A model generated the notes under the pieces. The model saw only the letters and a list, made by a program, of their open reading frames with translations. It searched no databases and was not told the origin of the DNA. Positions 12,997-24,435 of a stretch of 64,000 nucleotides of DNA are shown piece after piece; the stretch's first letter is position 1; each line of letters begins with the position of its first letter. The stretch covers positions 35,849,519 to 35,913,518 of the forward strand of contig NW_026947485.1 of NCBI RefSeq assembly GCF_034190915.1. Reading direction: 5' to 3'. A program made the translations under genes and the position numbers. Source of the stretch: Cavia porcellus (lineage: Eukaryota; Chordata; Mammalia; Rodentia; Caviidae).

Positions 12997-14327
12997 GATT
13001 ATTTCTGTGAATAGCCTTTGTAGTTCCTTTGCTTGTACCCCTACTTCTTCATTCACATTCTTTATTCTCAAGTTATAGATCCTCTTGTCGTCTTCTAGCC
13101 TTTGTATTGTTGCTGCTTATTTCCTTGTTATTTTTAAGAAATTTTTCCTTTCATAATCCCACATTGCAAACGTGTCCTCCAGTTTGGATAATCTATACTT
13201 AGTTTCTTTCAAGCAGTTTTGCCAGCTTTCAATGCAGTTTTTAATTTCCTGCTAATCTCTTTGAACCTGCTTCATTTATTCTATGTTTTCTTTATATTCG
13301 TCATCAAACAATTCTCCCCTTTTTTTTTGTGTTCCTCCATTCTTCCATCTGTGTCTTCTTGAGAGGTGCTTAGCATTTCTTTTATTAATCTATTTATATC
13401 TTGCTTTACTTGGTTAAATATTTCACTTTTGAACTCGTCTATGAGGTCCCGAAGATATCTCTTTATGTCTCCTGGTGCTGTGTCTGATATTGCATGTTTG
13501 CATTTACCTTTCCTGGATCAATGTTCTCAGGGTTGGGGCTGGGGACTCTTTCTTGTTGCTTCCTCTTGTCATATTTGTTGTTCCTTCCACACAGGTGTAT
13601 ATAGGAAGTCCCAGTTTCTTTCTTTGTTGGTTACAGTTTGTGTGAAGTGTCCTGACTAGGTTCTTCTGCCCACTGCAGTGTACTAAGGAGGTACAAATAG
13701 GAGCAGCATATGCTGGGCTCTCCCCTCCGGGTCAGTTAACCTGCTGAGGGCTTCACTACATGAGGGTGCACTATCAGGCATAGGGACTTGGTTTGGGCTA
13801 GCCTATTGGGTCTCAGCCCGGCATGACCCAAGCCAACCACAACCCACCAATCCCGCTGGAGAAGGGAGCAGCTTACCGAAGTCACTGCTACTCCTTGTTC
13901 TTGCCAGGCTGCGGGGCCCCAGAATGTGATGTGTTGGAGCCCCTTTTTCTGTGGATTGGTTTTATTCCCGTCACTCACGGCAGGTTAACGTAGGTTCCCC
14001 GCCAGCTCAGCTCTCCATTCGGCTTGCTGACCCCTGGCCTCAGTGTGAGTGCGTCTCCAGTGCGTTGAAGTGGCGGACTTTCAGGTAGCTCGGTAAGTCT
14101 GGGCTGCACAAGTTCAAGTGCAGCCGCGGAGCACCGAGCCTTTAGCTGTTCCAATAGTAACACTGTTTAATTGGTTTCTCTCAGCTTAGTTTGTTCCTGG
14201 GTTGGGAGGATCCATCTCCCTCTGTTCGGGACTCCCCAGGCTGTATTAGTTTTGGAATTTAAGTTGACTATCTCAGGGAGCCTCTGTAGCCTGCTGTTAT
14301 GTATCCACCATCTTTTCTGGAACTCCT
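12997..14327 (-). mobile_element. L1 5' fragment: 5' UTR plus start of ORF1, 3' half absent
   Basis: On the minus strand the element begins GGAGTTCCAGAAAAGATGGT, like other mammalian L1 5' ends, and continues through a GC-rich 5' UTR (about 13.65-14.33 kb). It then enters a decayed ORF1 coiled-coil region (about 13.0-13.5 kb) that aligns with the ORF1 part of the large L1 at 35 kb, for example the shared CAGTTTTGCCAGCTTTCAAT. It stops in ORF1, at the counterpart of about 34945 in the other copy. The rest of ORF1, all of ORF2, the 3' UTR and a poly(A) tail are missing. Near-identical 15-bp sequences flank it (AGATAATGAACTTCT at 12982-12996 and AGATAAAGAACTTCT at 14328-14342), so this looks like a single insertion and not a later deletion. 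The ORF1 frame is interrupted. Confidence 0.8.
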
Positions 14328-14539
14328 AGATAAAGAACTTCTGGATGTATATAGTTGAGCATTCACTGTGTCTGAATAAACCGTATACTATAATTGAGTT
14401 TTGAACTTTGAGAATAATTATACCTAAACCAGTATTGCCCTGCTCACTTCACACCATCCTTCACAGTTTCAGTCCAGAAAGGGTTCCTATTGGTGGCTTT
14501 TCTGATTTCTCTTAGGAAGTAAGAAAACAAAATATGGAA

Positions 14540-15715
14540 CTTGATAAATTGTATCAAAATATTGAATTTCTGCATACCTTAAGACAACATTAAGAGAATT
14601 TTAAAAAATGAGCAAGAGACTTGAGGATACACTTCAAAGGAAGATATAAGAATGGTCAATTAGCATATGAAAAGGAACTGTACATTGTTAGTTAAACAGA
14701 GAATACAAATGAAAATCATTTGAATGATGACAATTAAAAAATATTGATAGTTACAATTGTCCAAAAAGATGTGGAGAAACTAGAGTTCTTATACTTTTCT
14801 GGGAATATAAAAAGATGGCAAAACCACTCAGGAAAACTTTTGCCAGTTTTGTGAGTTTTTTTTTTTTTAAATCAATTTAAACATATTTTCTGTATGACTC
14901 AGGAGTTTCAGACTTGGCCATTTACCTAAAGGAAATAAAAATGTACATACAAAAAAGGTTTGTGCAGGTATGTTCACAGGAGTTTTATTCATAGTAATTA
15001 AAAACTAGAAATAGCCCAGATGGCCATCAGTGGTAGAATGGTTCGACAAATTGTGGTATGAATAGTGTTTATACTACAGAATACTGTATTCAGCAGTGAG
15101 GTAGAGTGAACGAGCCATCAGTATGTGTGACATAGGTAATCTTGGAAATATTATGATAAGCAAAAAGAAGCCAGACATAAAACAGTTACTACTCTGATTC
15201 TGTTACAGACAGTTTTATCTGAGCTATTAATCTTATTGGTTAACCAAAGTTCTGTCCCACCTTATTCCCACCTTGCAAATTCCCATTTTTCCCCACCTTT
15301 GACCCATCTAACCTCATGATTTTACTCTATAAAAGGTCCCTGGAAAAGACAGAATCATTAGCAACCTACTTGGGACCCCTTCTGTCTCTCTCTAACAGAA
15401 GCTTTCCTTCTCTCAATAATTATATTCTGCTCTTAACCTCAGTTGCTCCTAAAATTCATTCTTCGATTTTAGAGAACACAAACTCATACTGGACATAGTA
15501 GATTGGGAGTTTCATTCTCCTATATCAGTTCCATTCATATGAAGCTCAAAAGTAGAATTATATTGATAGAAATGTGAAAGTATTTGACAAAGATAGAGGG
15601 ACCTTAACTGGAAAGAGACAAGTGAGCCAAATGATAAACAGGTATATATGATTTTAATATACTGTAAACACTTATGGTCAGTGTATTCTGTTGTATGCTA
15701 ATTGTATCTTAAGTA
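14540..15715 (+). mobile_element. Old L1 (L1M-type) 3' end, split by an LTR
   Basis: The left piece (14540-15200) shows L1 3'-region landmarks such as AAAAAGATGTGGAGAAACTA, GATGGCCATCAGTGGTAGAA and ACTGTATTCAGCAGTGAGG. The right piece (15528-15715) carries on from CCATTCATATGAAGCTCAAA to an end resembling GTATGCTAATTGTATCTTAA. The pieces join directly if the 327-bp LTR at 15201-15527 is removed. It is heavily diverged and non-coding. Confidence 0.7.
15201..15527 (+). mobile_element. Solo LTR, class I endogenous retrovirus-like
   Basis: This 327-bp segment starts TGTTACAGAC and ends CCTATATCA (TG...CA). It interrupts the old L1 and is flanked by ATTC (15197-15200) and GTTC (15528-15531), a 4-bp target-site duplication with one mismatch. 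A TATAAAAG box lies at 15328-15335. Four-bp duplications are typical of gammaretrovirus-like (class I) elements. No retroviral genes or second LTR are present, so it is a solo LTR left by recombination. The family was not identified. Confidence 0.65.
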
Positions 15716-17976
15716 TTCTGAATTCCCGTTAATTAATTTTAAGTGGAAAAAAATATTAAGAGTATTGGAAATTTCCAGTTCCTGAGTACATTTTGCCTTA
15801 GATAAAATGTTTCTTCAGTTTATCATAGTCTTAAGAAACTTATGTTTATTAGTTCTATTCATAATCATGCTTTTTCATTAGAATTTGAAGCCCTTATCTC
15901 AAAGTCAGGGCTATACTCAGTATTTCATTGCTATAGAAATAGGGAGGAATATATCTTGCTTTTGATAGTTTTCTTAAGAATTAGTCTTTCTCCCTTACTA
16001 GATTACATTTGCCTTTTGTACTCTTCTTTAATCTAGAGCCTAAGGCAAGCCTGGTTAAATGTGGCAAGTTATTTTTTGATAAAGGGATTTTGAAAGTAGC
16101 ATTTGTAACTGAAACACTTGTACAATGAGTAACATTTGTGTACTTTTATAAAATAATTTTAAGCAGCAATTTGTTCATACTATTTATTGAGTCCTGGCAG
16201 GATGCTTGAAAACTTGTACAAGCTTGCATCTTGGCCCTTCCTTACATGTTGAAATGAAAGCACACATGTTCACATGTTAAAGTGTCGCCAGGCATCCCAA
16301 CCATCCCCAATTTGCTCACATGGCTGCCTTAAAGTTATTTTATGCGCATTCTAATTTGGTGGCCAACAGTTAAATTACCTTGTTCCTTTTGTGAGTGTGT
16401 ATGTCTAAATGCTGGTAATCAACTGCATCCCTTGAAAATTGATAGATGTGCTCATTAAGGAGAGTTCTTGCTCTTGGCTGTGTTTCACAAGTCACCTCAG
16501 CTAGTGTTTCTGGGTGAAGCTGGCAAGAAATACTGCTCAGTAATACATCCGGCTTTATACTTCTTTTCAAGAATTAAAACCTCCATTTTTGGTATGTTAA
16601 ATGTGCATTCTATAATGATTTTACAAACAAGAAGTCAGTCATTTGCTAATTACAATATTCGCACAAGAAATACCTAGGACTGCTGCAGTTGAGTGGCGGC
16701 ATTTTTTGTTTTTATTTTTTAATGCACTGCCATTTGCTCCTCATTTAATCCTCTTGTGCTTCTGCCTACATAAATACCTATTTATTTGCAAGACAGGTCA
16801 GTGGAGACTTAGAAGTCCACCAGCCTGGCACTGGCCTAGATCTCAACAATGCTGTCTGTGTGAGAGATCCATCCAGCAAGGTTTATGGATTAGGATTTCA
16901 AAGGTAGCATACACCTGTTTCGGCTTTCAGGATGAAAAATGAATTGCCAATTACTGTCGACATGTTCAGATACAACACTTCATATGATAGAAGCCTGTTT
17001 AGTCTGCTTACTGCTGGGCACCCAACTAGGAAACCATCAGTTCTAGAAAAGGGGTGTGCTGGCAAGGAAGAAAAAACAGAAGGGGACTATCTCTGATCCC
17101 TTTCATTTTTCGTTCTTGTGCAAGCGCTGGGTAGGTCAGCCCCTCTCACCTTTGTTTCCCCAGCAGAGCTCTTGAACAAGATGAAGTGATCAAAGCCTGG
17201 TGCCAGCTCGTAGTCACAATCTCATTACTTTGCAAGCTGCAGGCCCAGATGCTGCTGTGTTTTGCATCAGGCCTCACTGATTTACATTCATAACACCTCC
17301 ATTACAGCTCATTTGGTACTGCTTGTCATTAACCGGCTCAAGTTTTCACTGAGAGAAAAAAGCCGAACAAATGAGTGAAGACTTCATTGACATACATTTT
17401 TTTGTCACAGAAATACATCTTTATTGTACATTGTGTGTCTAAAACCATAAACAAATGATTTTTGAAAATGAGTTAATCTCCTAAATCATGGGGAATTACA
17501 AATTAAAGTTACTTAGAAGTACTACTAAGTGCTTTTAAAATGTATTCTTGTGACACCTTTGCGTTGAACTTAATTCATTCATTTGAAGAACTTAATTTCA
17601 TTAATAATATACCACATTTATCAAAGGCCCATTTGATGGTCTACGTTCCGTTGGCATCAAAAATACAGAAATACAAGTTTGAGTCCATGTGCTCAAAAGT
17701 TTTACACTCATTGAAATCAATGTACCATAGAGGTATCAAATTCCAATTCAAGAATATAACTTTTATATTTGTTTAATATAAAAATGAAGGGACTCATACT
17801 ACAGATGGTCAGGATTAATGTGGCAGGGAGTTGGGTGAAATATGAAGCCATATTCATCGATCATACTTCAAAGGAGTTTACTGTGTTTTGAAAGAGAAAA
17901 TTTATAGGATAAAGGTTCAACCAGAAGTTCTACTTACTGGGGATACGCATGTGTGTGTATATATATTTAGTTTCTG

Positions 17977-18032
17977 TATATACACATACGCGTATATATA
18001 TATATATATATATATACGCGTATGTGTATATA
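17977..18032. repeat. 56-bp perfect palindrome with TA core
   Basis: The arms read TATATACACATACGCG and its exact reverse complement CGCGTATGTGTATATA, around a 24-bp pure (TA)12 core. Symmetry is complete from 17977 to 18032 with its centre between 18004 and 18005. It is embedded in GT/TA-rich sequence from 17950 to 18040. Confidence 0.95.
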
Positions 18033-19732
18033 TATATTTTGTTTTTTTTCCTACTACCTACCCTATTCTTACTCCTAGAATTATATACCTTTTTAATTGT
18101 TTCTGGGAAATCTTATTCCAAATATGCTAATATATTGTTAGGCACATATTTGTTGTATATGTTTATGATAATTATTGTTTACTATATCATTATTATATCT
18201 GTATATTAATATACACTCAAAAACAAGGATAAACTAGTTTGCCATATTAATCATCTCATAGTAGACTTCAGGGACTTTAGAGAATAGGACACAGGAAATA
18301 ATAGTTTTGATTGAAAAGCTGGGGAGAGAGAGTTCCAGAAAGATTTGGTTCTTGAAAGATTGTTAGAAAAAATCTTAGGGCACTGTAAGAGAAAGAACCT
18401 TGTCTTCTTATACCATTGAAATAGTAAATGTAAACCTTTTAGGTTTTTCCAGCCTTGATGTCTTTTTCCTAAGAGTGCTTATTGAACCAAACTTTGCATG
18501 TTATTGCAATGAGATGTGTTAGTTGCAAATTTGGCTTATTTTTATGATTTCTCTGGATGTCTAGTCTTTTATGTTTGTAACTCTGAATGTAACTACAATA
18601 TATAAAATTTGTTCACATTCTACGTAAATTTTCTGTTGCTAGTCTACTTGAAGATAGTATTATTTTTTTTTTTGAAGATAATGATGTTAAGTAAACCATT
18701 TTAAGTATTTTGTCTACTTTCCATTGAATTTTATGACCAGTTTTTGCCTCTTGACCTCCCTCTAGAGATTTAGCCCAGGAAGTAACAATACAAAATTACT
18801 CAGTACTGTTGGATTTTTAAATTATTAAAATAATTTTTTCCCTTGTAACATGGAAATGTAATTTTTCTCTTCTTAAGTCAACTCAGAAGTAAAGCTTATG
18901 AAGTTGTGATTTGATATTTATCCTTCACCATTTATCTCTATACATAGAAACATTAATAAACTTAGGCTTTGTATTATTTCATATAAAGTATGGTGTTGTT
19001 CTGATATAGGACCTTCAGATAATACATGGAAAATAAAGGTAACTCCCAACCTGAATGGAAGTTAGAAGTAGAAAATTTTACTGAGAGAGACACAGCTCCT
19101 GAGAGAGACAGGAGGGGACACGAGTGGATGCTGTGGACCCCACTGCACAGAGGAAAAGCATTAGGTGGTATAATGTGGGCTAGAGTTTTGATCAAGCAAT
19201 AAGATAGTAAGTATAGCGTGTAGGTAATATTGACCCAGTGGAAAAGCAGGTCACTTAGCAAGTATGCATGGAAAAAATAAAACTTTTCAGCAAGGGATGA
19301 ATTTGAGGGTCTTGGTTACCAGCCAAGATGACTGATATCTGTCTAGACTTTATTGGACCTGACGGATACCACTTATCCCTTGAGGAAGCATGCAGGCCAG
19401 GTCATTCTGTCTTTATCTTGAGACCTGGCTTCCAACAGATGTGCTTCCGCCCACAATTATAATGTTTTCCTCTTTTGTATTAACTGTCTCGAGGGCCTAT
19501 TCCTGTCTGACTGCCTATATTCTTTCTAACTTAACTGTCCATAATAATACCACATGTATTTTAACTTGTACTTACAGATATATCCCACCTGGTTAGTACA
19601 TATAAATTCAATTCACTTTTAAAAAATAGCTGCATAATAAGTCTTGATCTGCCATAGTACATTGAAACTTGCTGCTTCTGAAAGATACTAAAATTCTCTA
19701 ATGATTTTTCAGTGGTTAAAAAACAAAAGACT

Positions 19733-19823
19733 AAAGGCTGGGGATTTAGCTCAGCAGCATAAGCACCTGTGGTCATGAGTTCAATCCCTGGTGACAGTAA
19801 AAATACAAAAAAAAAAAAAAAAA
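19733..19823 (+). mobile_element. ID-like SINE with internal deletion
   Basis: It begins AAAGGCTGGGGATTTAGCTC with a good A box (TAGCTCAGCAG), then lacks most of the anticodon-stem block found in the 3.4-kb and 22.6-kb copies. It continues with GTCATGAGTTCAATCCCTGG (B box) and an A-run tail at 19807-19827. Target-site duplication AAAAGACT occurs at 19725-19732 and 19824-19831. Confidence 0.85.
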
Positions 19824-19853
19824 AAAAGACTGCAGTGAAACAAACTTATTCTT

Positions 19854-20892
19854 TTTTTAAAACATTTATTTAAAGAGAAAAAAACAGAAAAAGGGTACAA
19901 GTAATAACAGAATTTCAAAAAAAAAGTAAGAAATCACTAGTTAATAGATTACGTATTGTCATCTTAGAAATAGTTGTTCAAGTTATAAAATTAAAGCATA
20001 CAAAGTGGACATTCAAACAGTGAGACTGCAAACAGTTCTGTTCAATCATCCAACAAAAACTTAGTAATATGGTTATCTATCTTACATACTCAAACATACA
20101 TGCAGTTGTATCCTTTAGAGCACTTTCTTTTCCTCTCTTTTTTACAATAACAATTATACATTTTGGGTTTTATTACTCCCACAGTTTCTTATTACTTTTT
20201 TTTTGGAAGAGAATAAAACCAAATGTGACAAAGCAAAACAGAGTCAGTCAAAACAAAGGATGGACATAGTACATGATGTAAAAACAATACAAGGTAGTCA
20301 ACAATGGTTACCATAATGCTTCCTGCTACCTTAAAAAAAATTGCCTATATCATCAGGTATAATAAAATTAAACAAAACAGTACAGAACAAAACCAATAAA
20401 ACCAAAACACTGGAGACATTACAGGACTTCAAAAGAAGGTAAGAGTCAAACCAGAATGGGCATCATAGTGAATCTTATTGCCTTCAAAGTAATTGCCTAT
20501 ACCTTCAAACTTGATACTATCAAACAAAACAGAATAGAGTAAAATCAGTCAAAACAAGATGGTGAGAGCAATACAGGGGTTCAAATCAAGTTAATAGGAA
20601 TTCAAAAAAGTTACTATAATATATCCTGCTTTTTTATTTATTTTCCCTTAATTAAAATAATTTAAAATAAATTTTTTTTAAAAAGGAGATTGAGATAAAA
20701 GAGGACATAACAACATAACAACACAGGTCAGAACCAAACAATTTAAGCAACATAGGGTTTCACCACAAGATAACCCAACATAATAGTAGTTACCATAGTG
20801 TCTCTTCTAAATATCCTGTAATACTTTCATTCTCTTGAATGGTTTCACACTGTCTTGATGTGTTTAATGCTATAGTATACGAAGTTATACTA
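19854..20892 (-). mobile_element. L1 3' end with 5' inversion (twin-primed insertion)
   Basis: This minus-strand L1 3' UTR starts with a T-rich tail at 19854. It is flanked by a perfect 12-bp target-site duplication AAACTTATTCTT (19842-19853 and 20893-20904). From about 20670 to 20806 it is the reverse complement of the L1 tail at 43567-43690 (shared GATAAAAGAGGACATAACA). From about 20805 to 20891 it instead matches 43465-43554 in the direct orientation (shared CTGTAATACTTTCATTCTCT). That is an inversion of the 5' portion, with the two L1 segments nearly adjacent in the source. The interior contains degenerate repeat units (separate entry). It has no coding capacity. Confidence 0.85.
20215..20806 (-). 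repeat. Degenerate ~120-155-bp repeat units in the L1 3' UTR
   Basis: Four successive blocks, near 20215, 20365, 20520 and 20690, share the same order of motifs. These are an A/C-rich start with AAACAAAACAG or variants, then ACAATACAGG or ATTACAGG, then TTCAAA with AAG, then GTTACCATAAT or similar, then TCCTGCT. Spacing varies and identity is low, so the units are old duplications within the 3' UTR of this L1 lineage. The 43-kb L1 tail shows related units. Confidence 0.55.
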
Positions 20893-22570
20893 AAACTTAT
20901 TCTTAAACCCTTAGGAACTAGTAAGTACGTGCATTTCTATAACATCCATGGGGGTTGAATTACAGCTCATCCTTCCAACTGTATATAGCATCAGGTTACT
21001 TAACCCCTTGAGGTTATTTATGCTGATTTAGGAAATGAATATGCATATAATATCTCATGGTGATAGTGTATGAGTTAATAAAATAATATAGGTAAAATTA
21101 TAAACAACTAGAAGATACTCAACCTTACATAGGGTCAATTTCCTTAAGAATCTAGTAAGGATAGAGTTGTCAAAGCCCAAGTTATTTGACCTTACAAATT
21201 TTATCACATTGTGATTCTAAACCCAGCCTTCCAAGACTGTTTATTTGTTCGCTTGTTTGTTTATTTTAAAAGCCTCTTTTGTGAAAATTTTAGGCCTTCT
21301 TGACTTGTGTAATTTAAAAGCACTGCATTTTGGCACAGTCTTTACAATTTTTGCTGCTAGTTTGTAATTTCCTAGAGGTGAATTGAAAAAGATTAGTAGT
21401 AGAACTTTTTCCATTAACTCTGGGAAAAAATATAGGGCAAAAAAATTGTCCTTTGACAGAAATGTCAATCCATACCTCTTTTGGAGCATTTGGAAACTAA
21501 AGCACTGAGAATCTGATTTAACAGTAGAATTGAGAACCAAAATGTATACACATCTTCACCTTTTCTAACTGATGATCAGATAAGTGAAAAATACATTCTC
21601 AGAACTTGATGATGCAGAGAAAATAAGATTATTGCTCCAGAGAGTGCATTAAGGCGGAGATCTTTAAAAGATTTGAATGCTAAGTTTCTGTAGAAAGGCT
21701 GATCCATGCTTATTAATGATACATTTATTTGTACTTAGTACCATAAAATTTCCCTTTTGTATGATGGAGTATCTAGGAAGTTGATTTAAGAAAAAGGGAA
21801 AGTTAATATGCTATAGATTTTGCTGTAGCAGCTACCACAGATAGTCATTTATTCATGTTTGTGGTTGTTGGTCTTCCTGATTTTTTTCTTTTTAACTTAT
21901 CAGGCCTTCTTTTAGTTTTTCCAGTCTGTAAGGTCAATGTAATTATAATAAAATAATAAGTGTCTACATCTGCAAAAATTTTATTGGGCACAATACTTAC
22001 AGATATCTCACATAATGCAGCCACTTATTCTGGCAAGTTATTTCTTATCCCGCCCACTATAAAATGTTCTCTACATCTACTAAAATGTTGTTAGTCACAC
22101 AGATGTCATATAGGCACTAAGCGAGGTCTGTTTATTATCTCGGCACATCCTAAGCAGTCAGTAGTTAGTTAATTATTATAGTCATTAATGGTTCAAGTTT
22201 CTATTGAGTGAATTTTGTGTTTTTTAATTGTTGTTCATCATATACTATAATCCAGTGTATATTTCTCCAGTGGATAATCCTTGGATACAATAAAATTGCA
22301 TTTGAGAATATACCATGCCTCTAAAAGTATATATTTAAAGACAAATATTTTCTGTCAAATCATTAATCAACAGTTAGCAATATTGCTCAAAGCAATGATT
22401 ATATTTTAGCATACTGAATGAGAACTACATAATGTAGTTTTAAAATATGTCTGAAATACTGTGCTCAGATAAATGCTGCTATAATGAGTTTATGGTATAG
22501 TTTTTACCTAATACTTTGTCATATCTTTAGAATATTTACATTTATTTTAGCTCATGGGCTGGTGGTCTTT

Positions 22571-22674
22571 TTTTTTTTTTGGTCTTTTTCCTTTTTATCG
22601 GTACCGGGAATCGAACTCACAACTGCCTGCTTGCAAGGCAGGTGCTCATGCCGCTGAGCTAAATCCCCAGCCCC
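22571..22674 (-). mobile_element. ID-like tRNA-Ala-derived SINE, young copy
   Basis: The minus strand reads GGGGCTGGGGATTTAGCTCA onward with a perfect A box (TAGCTCAGCGG, 22651-22661) and a B box AGTTCGATTCC (22607-22617) that fits the Pol III consensus. The anticodon region is CCTTGCAAGC. The tail is a GGTACCGATAAAAAGG-type 3' end and then a T run on the + strand. A 16-bp target-site duplication with one mismatch, TGGGCTGGTGGTCTTT (22555-22570) and TGGGCTGCTGGTCTTT (22675-22690), flanks it. Confidence 0.92.
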
Positions 22675-23774
22675 TGGGCTGCTGGTCTTTAATGAACAAG
22701 AAGATTCTTCCTAAAATTTGTCCTGAAGTCAGTTGATTGGCCCTTGGACCATATTTTTTCCCAGAAATAAAAATAGTGCTTGTGAGTGTCTAGGTTAATC
22801 CTTAAAAGCCTGTTTAGCCCATTTACAATTAAGAATGGAGTTTGGGGACAGTAAAGAAGCAGACTAGGAAAAAAATAGTGCAGTTGTGTATGTGTGAGTA
22901 TATTTGCACGTGTGTGGTTAAATTATATTCTGAATTTAGGAGGCTTTACTAACCTAGTCACAGGAATGGCCTTCCTTGGTTGTACAAGAACTGCAGAAGT
23001 CTCAGGAAGAGTTTTCTATCTCCTAGACCATCTGGTAGTTTTTAAACATTTTTACTTAGCAGATAGTAGAATCCTATTTTCATATGAAATCTAATGTAGT
23101 TCTCTAATACCTACAACTGATAATAACTTTATTAGTATAACTATGGTTTATGAACTATGTACAACCGTTGCTTATTGTAGATAACAATGAAGCTTATTTT
23201 TATGAATACAATATTTAGTAATTAAGAACTAGGAGTGACAGCTACTGTCTTATTTCAACCTCAACATCCAAATTTCTTTACTTCATTACAGTGTTGTGAT
23301 AATCCTGATTTGCAGTGATAAGTAGTGGCCAATGATAATTGGGTTTTTTTTTTTTTTTTAACAGCTTGTCTTGCAATCACAACATACTCATCCATCAGTT
23401 CAATCTATGTGATTAAAAGCAAAGTAGGTTTCTGTTTCAAAGCTGAATAATTGACAGTACCTAATAAATCATAATAGAGAAGTTGGTATAAACATCCAAA
23501 ACTTGTAATATTAAGCCACAGTATCAAAATAACCTTTGACACCTTCTTCCTGCACTTTAGGAAGAGCATATCCTCTCGTCCCCATCTTACCTTATCATGT
23601 TTTCCATATATAACCTAGGATACCTTTCTTTCTGTTTCCCTCTTGATGAACCCCTCCATTTACCAAAACCCCTCTTGTGGATTTATTTTTGGTTTTTTTG
23701 CAAAATCTTTTCAGCAACTCCTTTTGTTTATTTTTTGTACTATGTTTGTATAACTCAAGCCTTATTTATGTGAC

Positions 23775-23846
23775 AGTACTGAGCATTGAACCCAGGGCCT
23801 TACATATGTTAGCCAGGTGTTTACCCTGAACCACATCTTCAGCCCT
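23775..23846 (-). mobile_element. ID-like SINE remnant
   Basis: The + strand shows CAGTACTGAGCATTGAACCC, AGGGCCTTACATATGTTAGC and CCACATCTTCAGCCC, the reverse complement of a diverged ID head, core and B box. No intact tail or target-site duplication was identified. Confidence 0.6.
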
Positions 23847-23977
23847 GAAACCCTTGTTACAGCCTACTTTGTCTCACAGTTGCCAGTACCCATCTCTCTT
23901 CCCCAGTGTGAACCCTATGAGGCATGCATTGTACCTGAGCCATATCATAGTAATTGCACACCAATAAGTACTCAATC

Positions 23978-24021
23978 TCAATATTGTTGTTTACTGAACT
24001 CAATATTGTTATTTATTGAAC
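23978..24021. repeat. 22-bp tandem duplication
   Basis: TCAATATTGTTGTTTACTGA plus AC is followed directly by TCAATATTGTTATTTATTGA plus AC: two copies of 22 bp with two differences. Confidence 0.85.
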
Positions 24022-24198
24022 TCATAAAACTGTCTTGCTTCTCAATTTAGACTCTCAGAATATTTTTACTCTGGAATTTATAGTGAAACATGTCCAAAAA
24101 GCTAAGTAAAAATACCAGTCTCTAGATAACCCATTGTTGTGGTCATACATCTAGTTGCAGTGTATGAATGTCATTCCCAGTTGAATTGAATGCTTCTG

Positions 24199-24199
<1 letters not shown>

Positions 24200-24235
<36 letters not shown>

Positions 24236-24247
24236 TGTGTGTGTGTT
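24200..24247. repeat. (GT)n microsatellite
   Basis: An almost uninterrupted GT run of about 48 bp with one TC interruption near its 3' end. The histidine/threonine-rich frame read on the opposite strand is a by-product of the repeat. Confidence 0.97.
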
Positions 24248-24334
24248 TTGAGATAGAATGTTACTAGGTACCAGCAAATATGTGACAGAAATAAAATTGA
24301 CAAAGTGGTTTGATGGGGGCAGGCATTTGGAAAC

Positions 24335-24435
24335 AAGGGCTTGCTATGTAATTCCAAGCTTGCCTTGAACCCACGGTGATCCTCCTGTTTCAGCTTCCCA
24401 AGTACTGGGTTTATGGGCTTAGAACCTCACTTGGC
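24335..24435 (-). mobile_element. B1-like SINE remnant
   Basis: The + strand shows GGGCTTGCTATGTAATTCCA, GCCTTGAACCCACGGTGATC, CTCCTGTTTCAGCTTCCCAA and GTACTGGGTTTATGGGC, the reverse complement of the 7SL-derived monomer. A possible tail-side piece (TTTTGAGATAGAATG at 24247) is separated from it by about 80 bp of unrelated sequence. Confidence 0.65.

Noticed and set aside
17540..17776. 78-codon frame on the + strand
   Set aside because: It sits in a T/A-rich intron with no recognisable motif. The length is expected by chance in 64 kb.
20876..20888. TATACGAAGTTAT, identical to one 13-bp arm of a loxP site
   Set aside because: The other arm and spacer are absent, and the same position in the L1 copy at 43539-43552 reads TATATGAAGGTAT. 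It is L1 sequence that drifted into a chance match.
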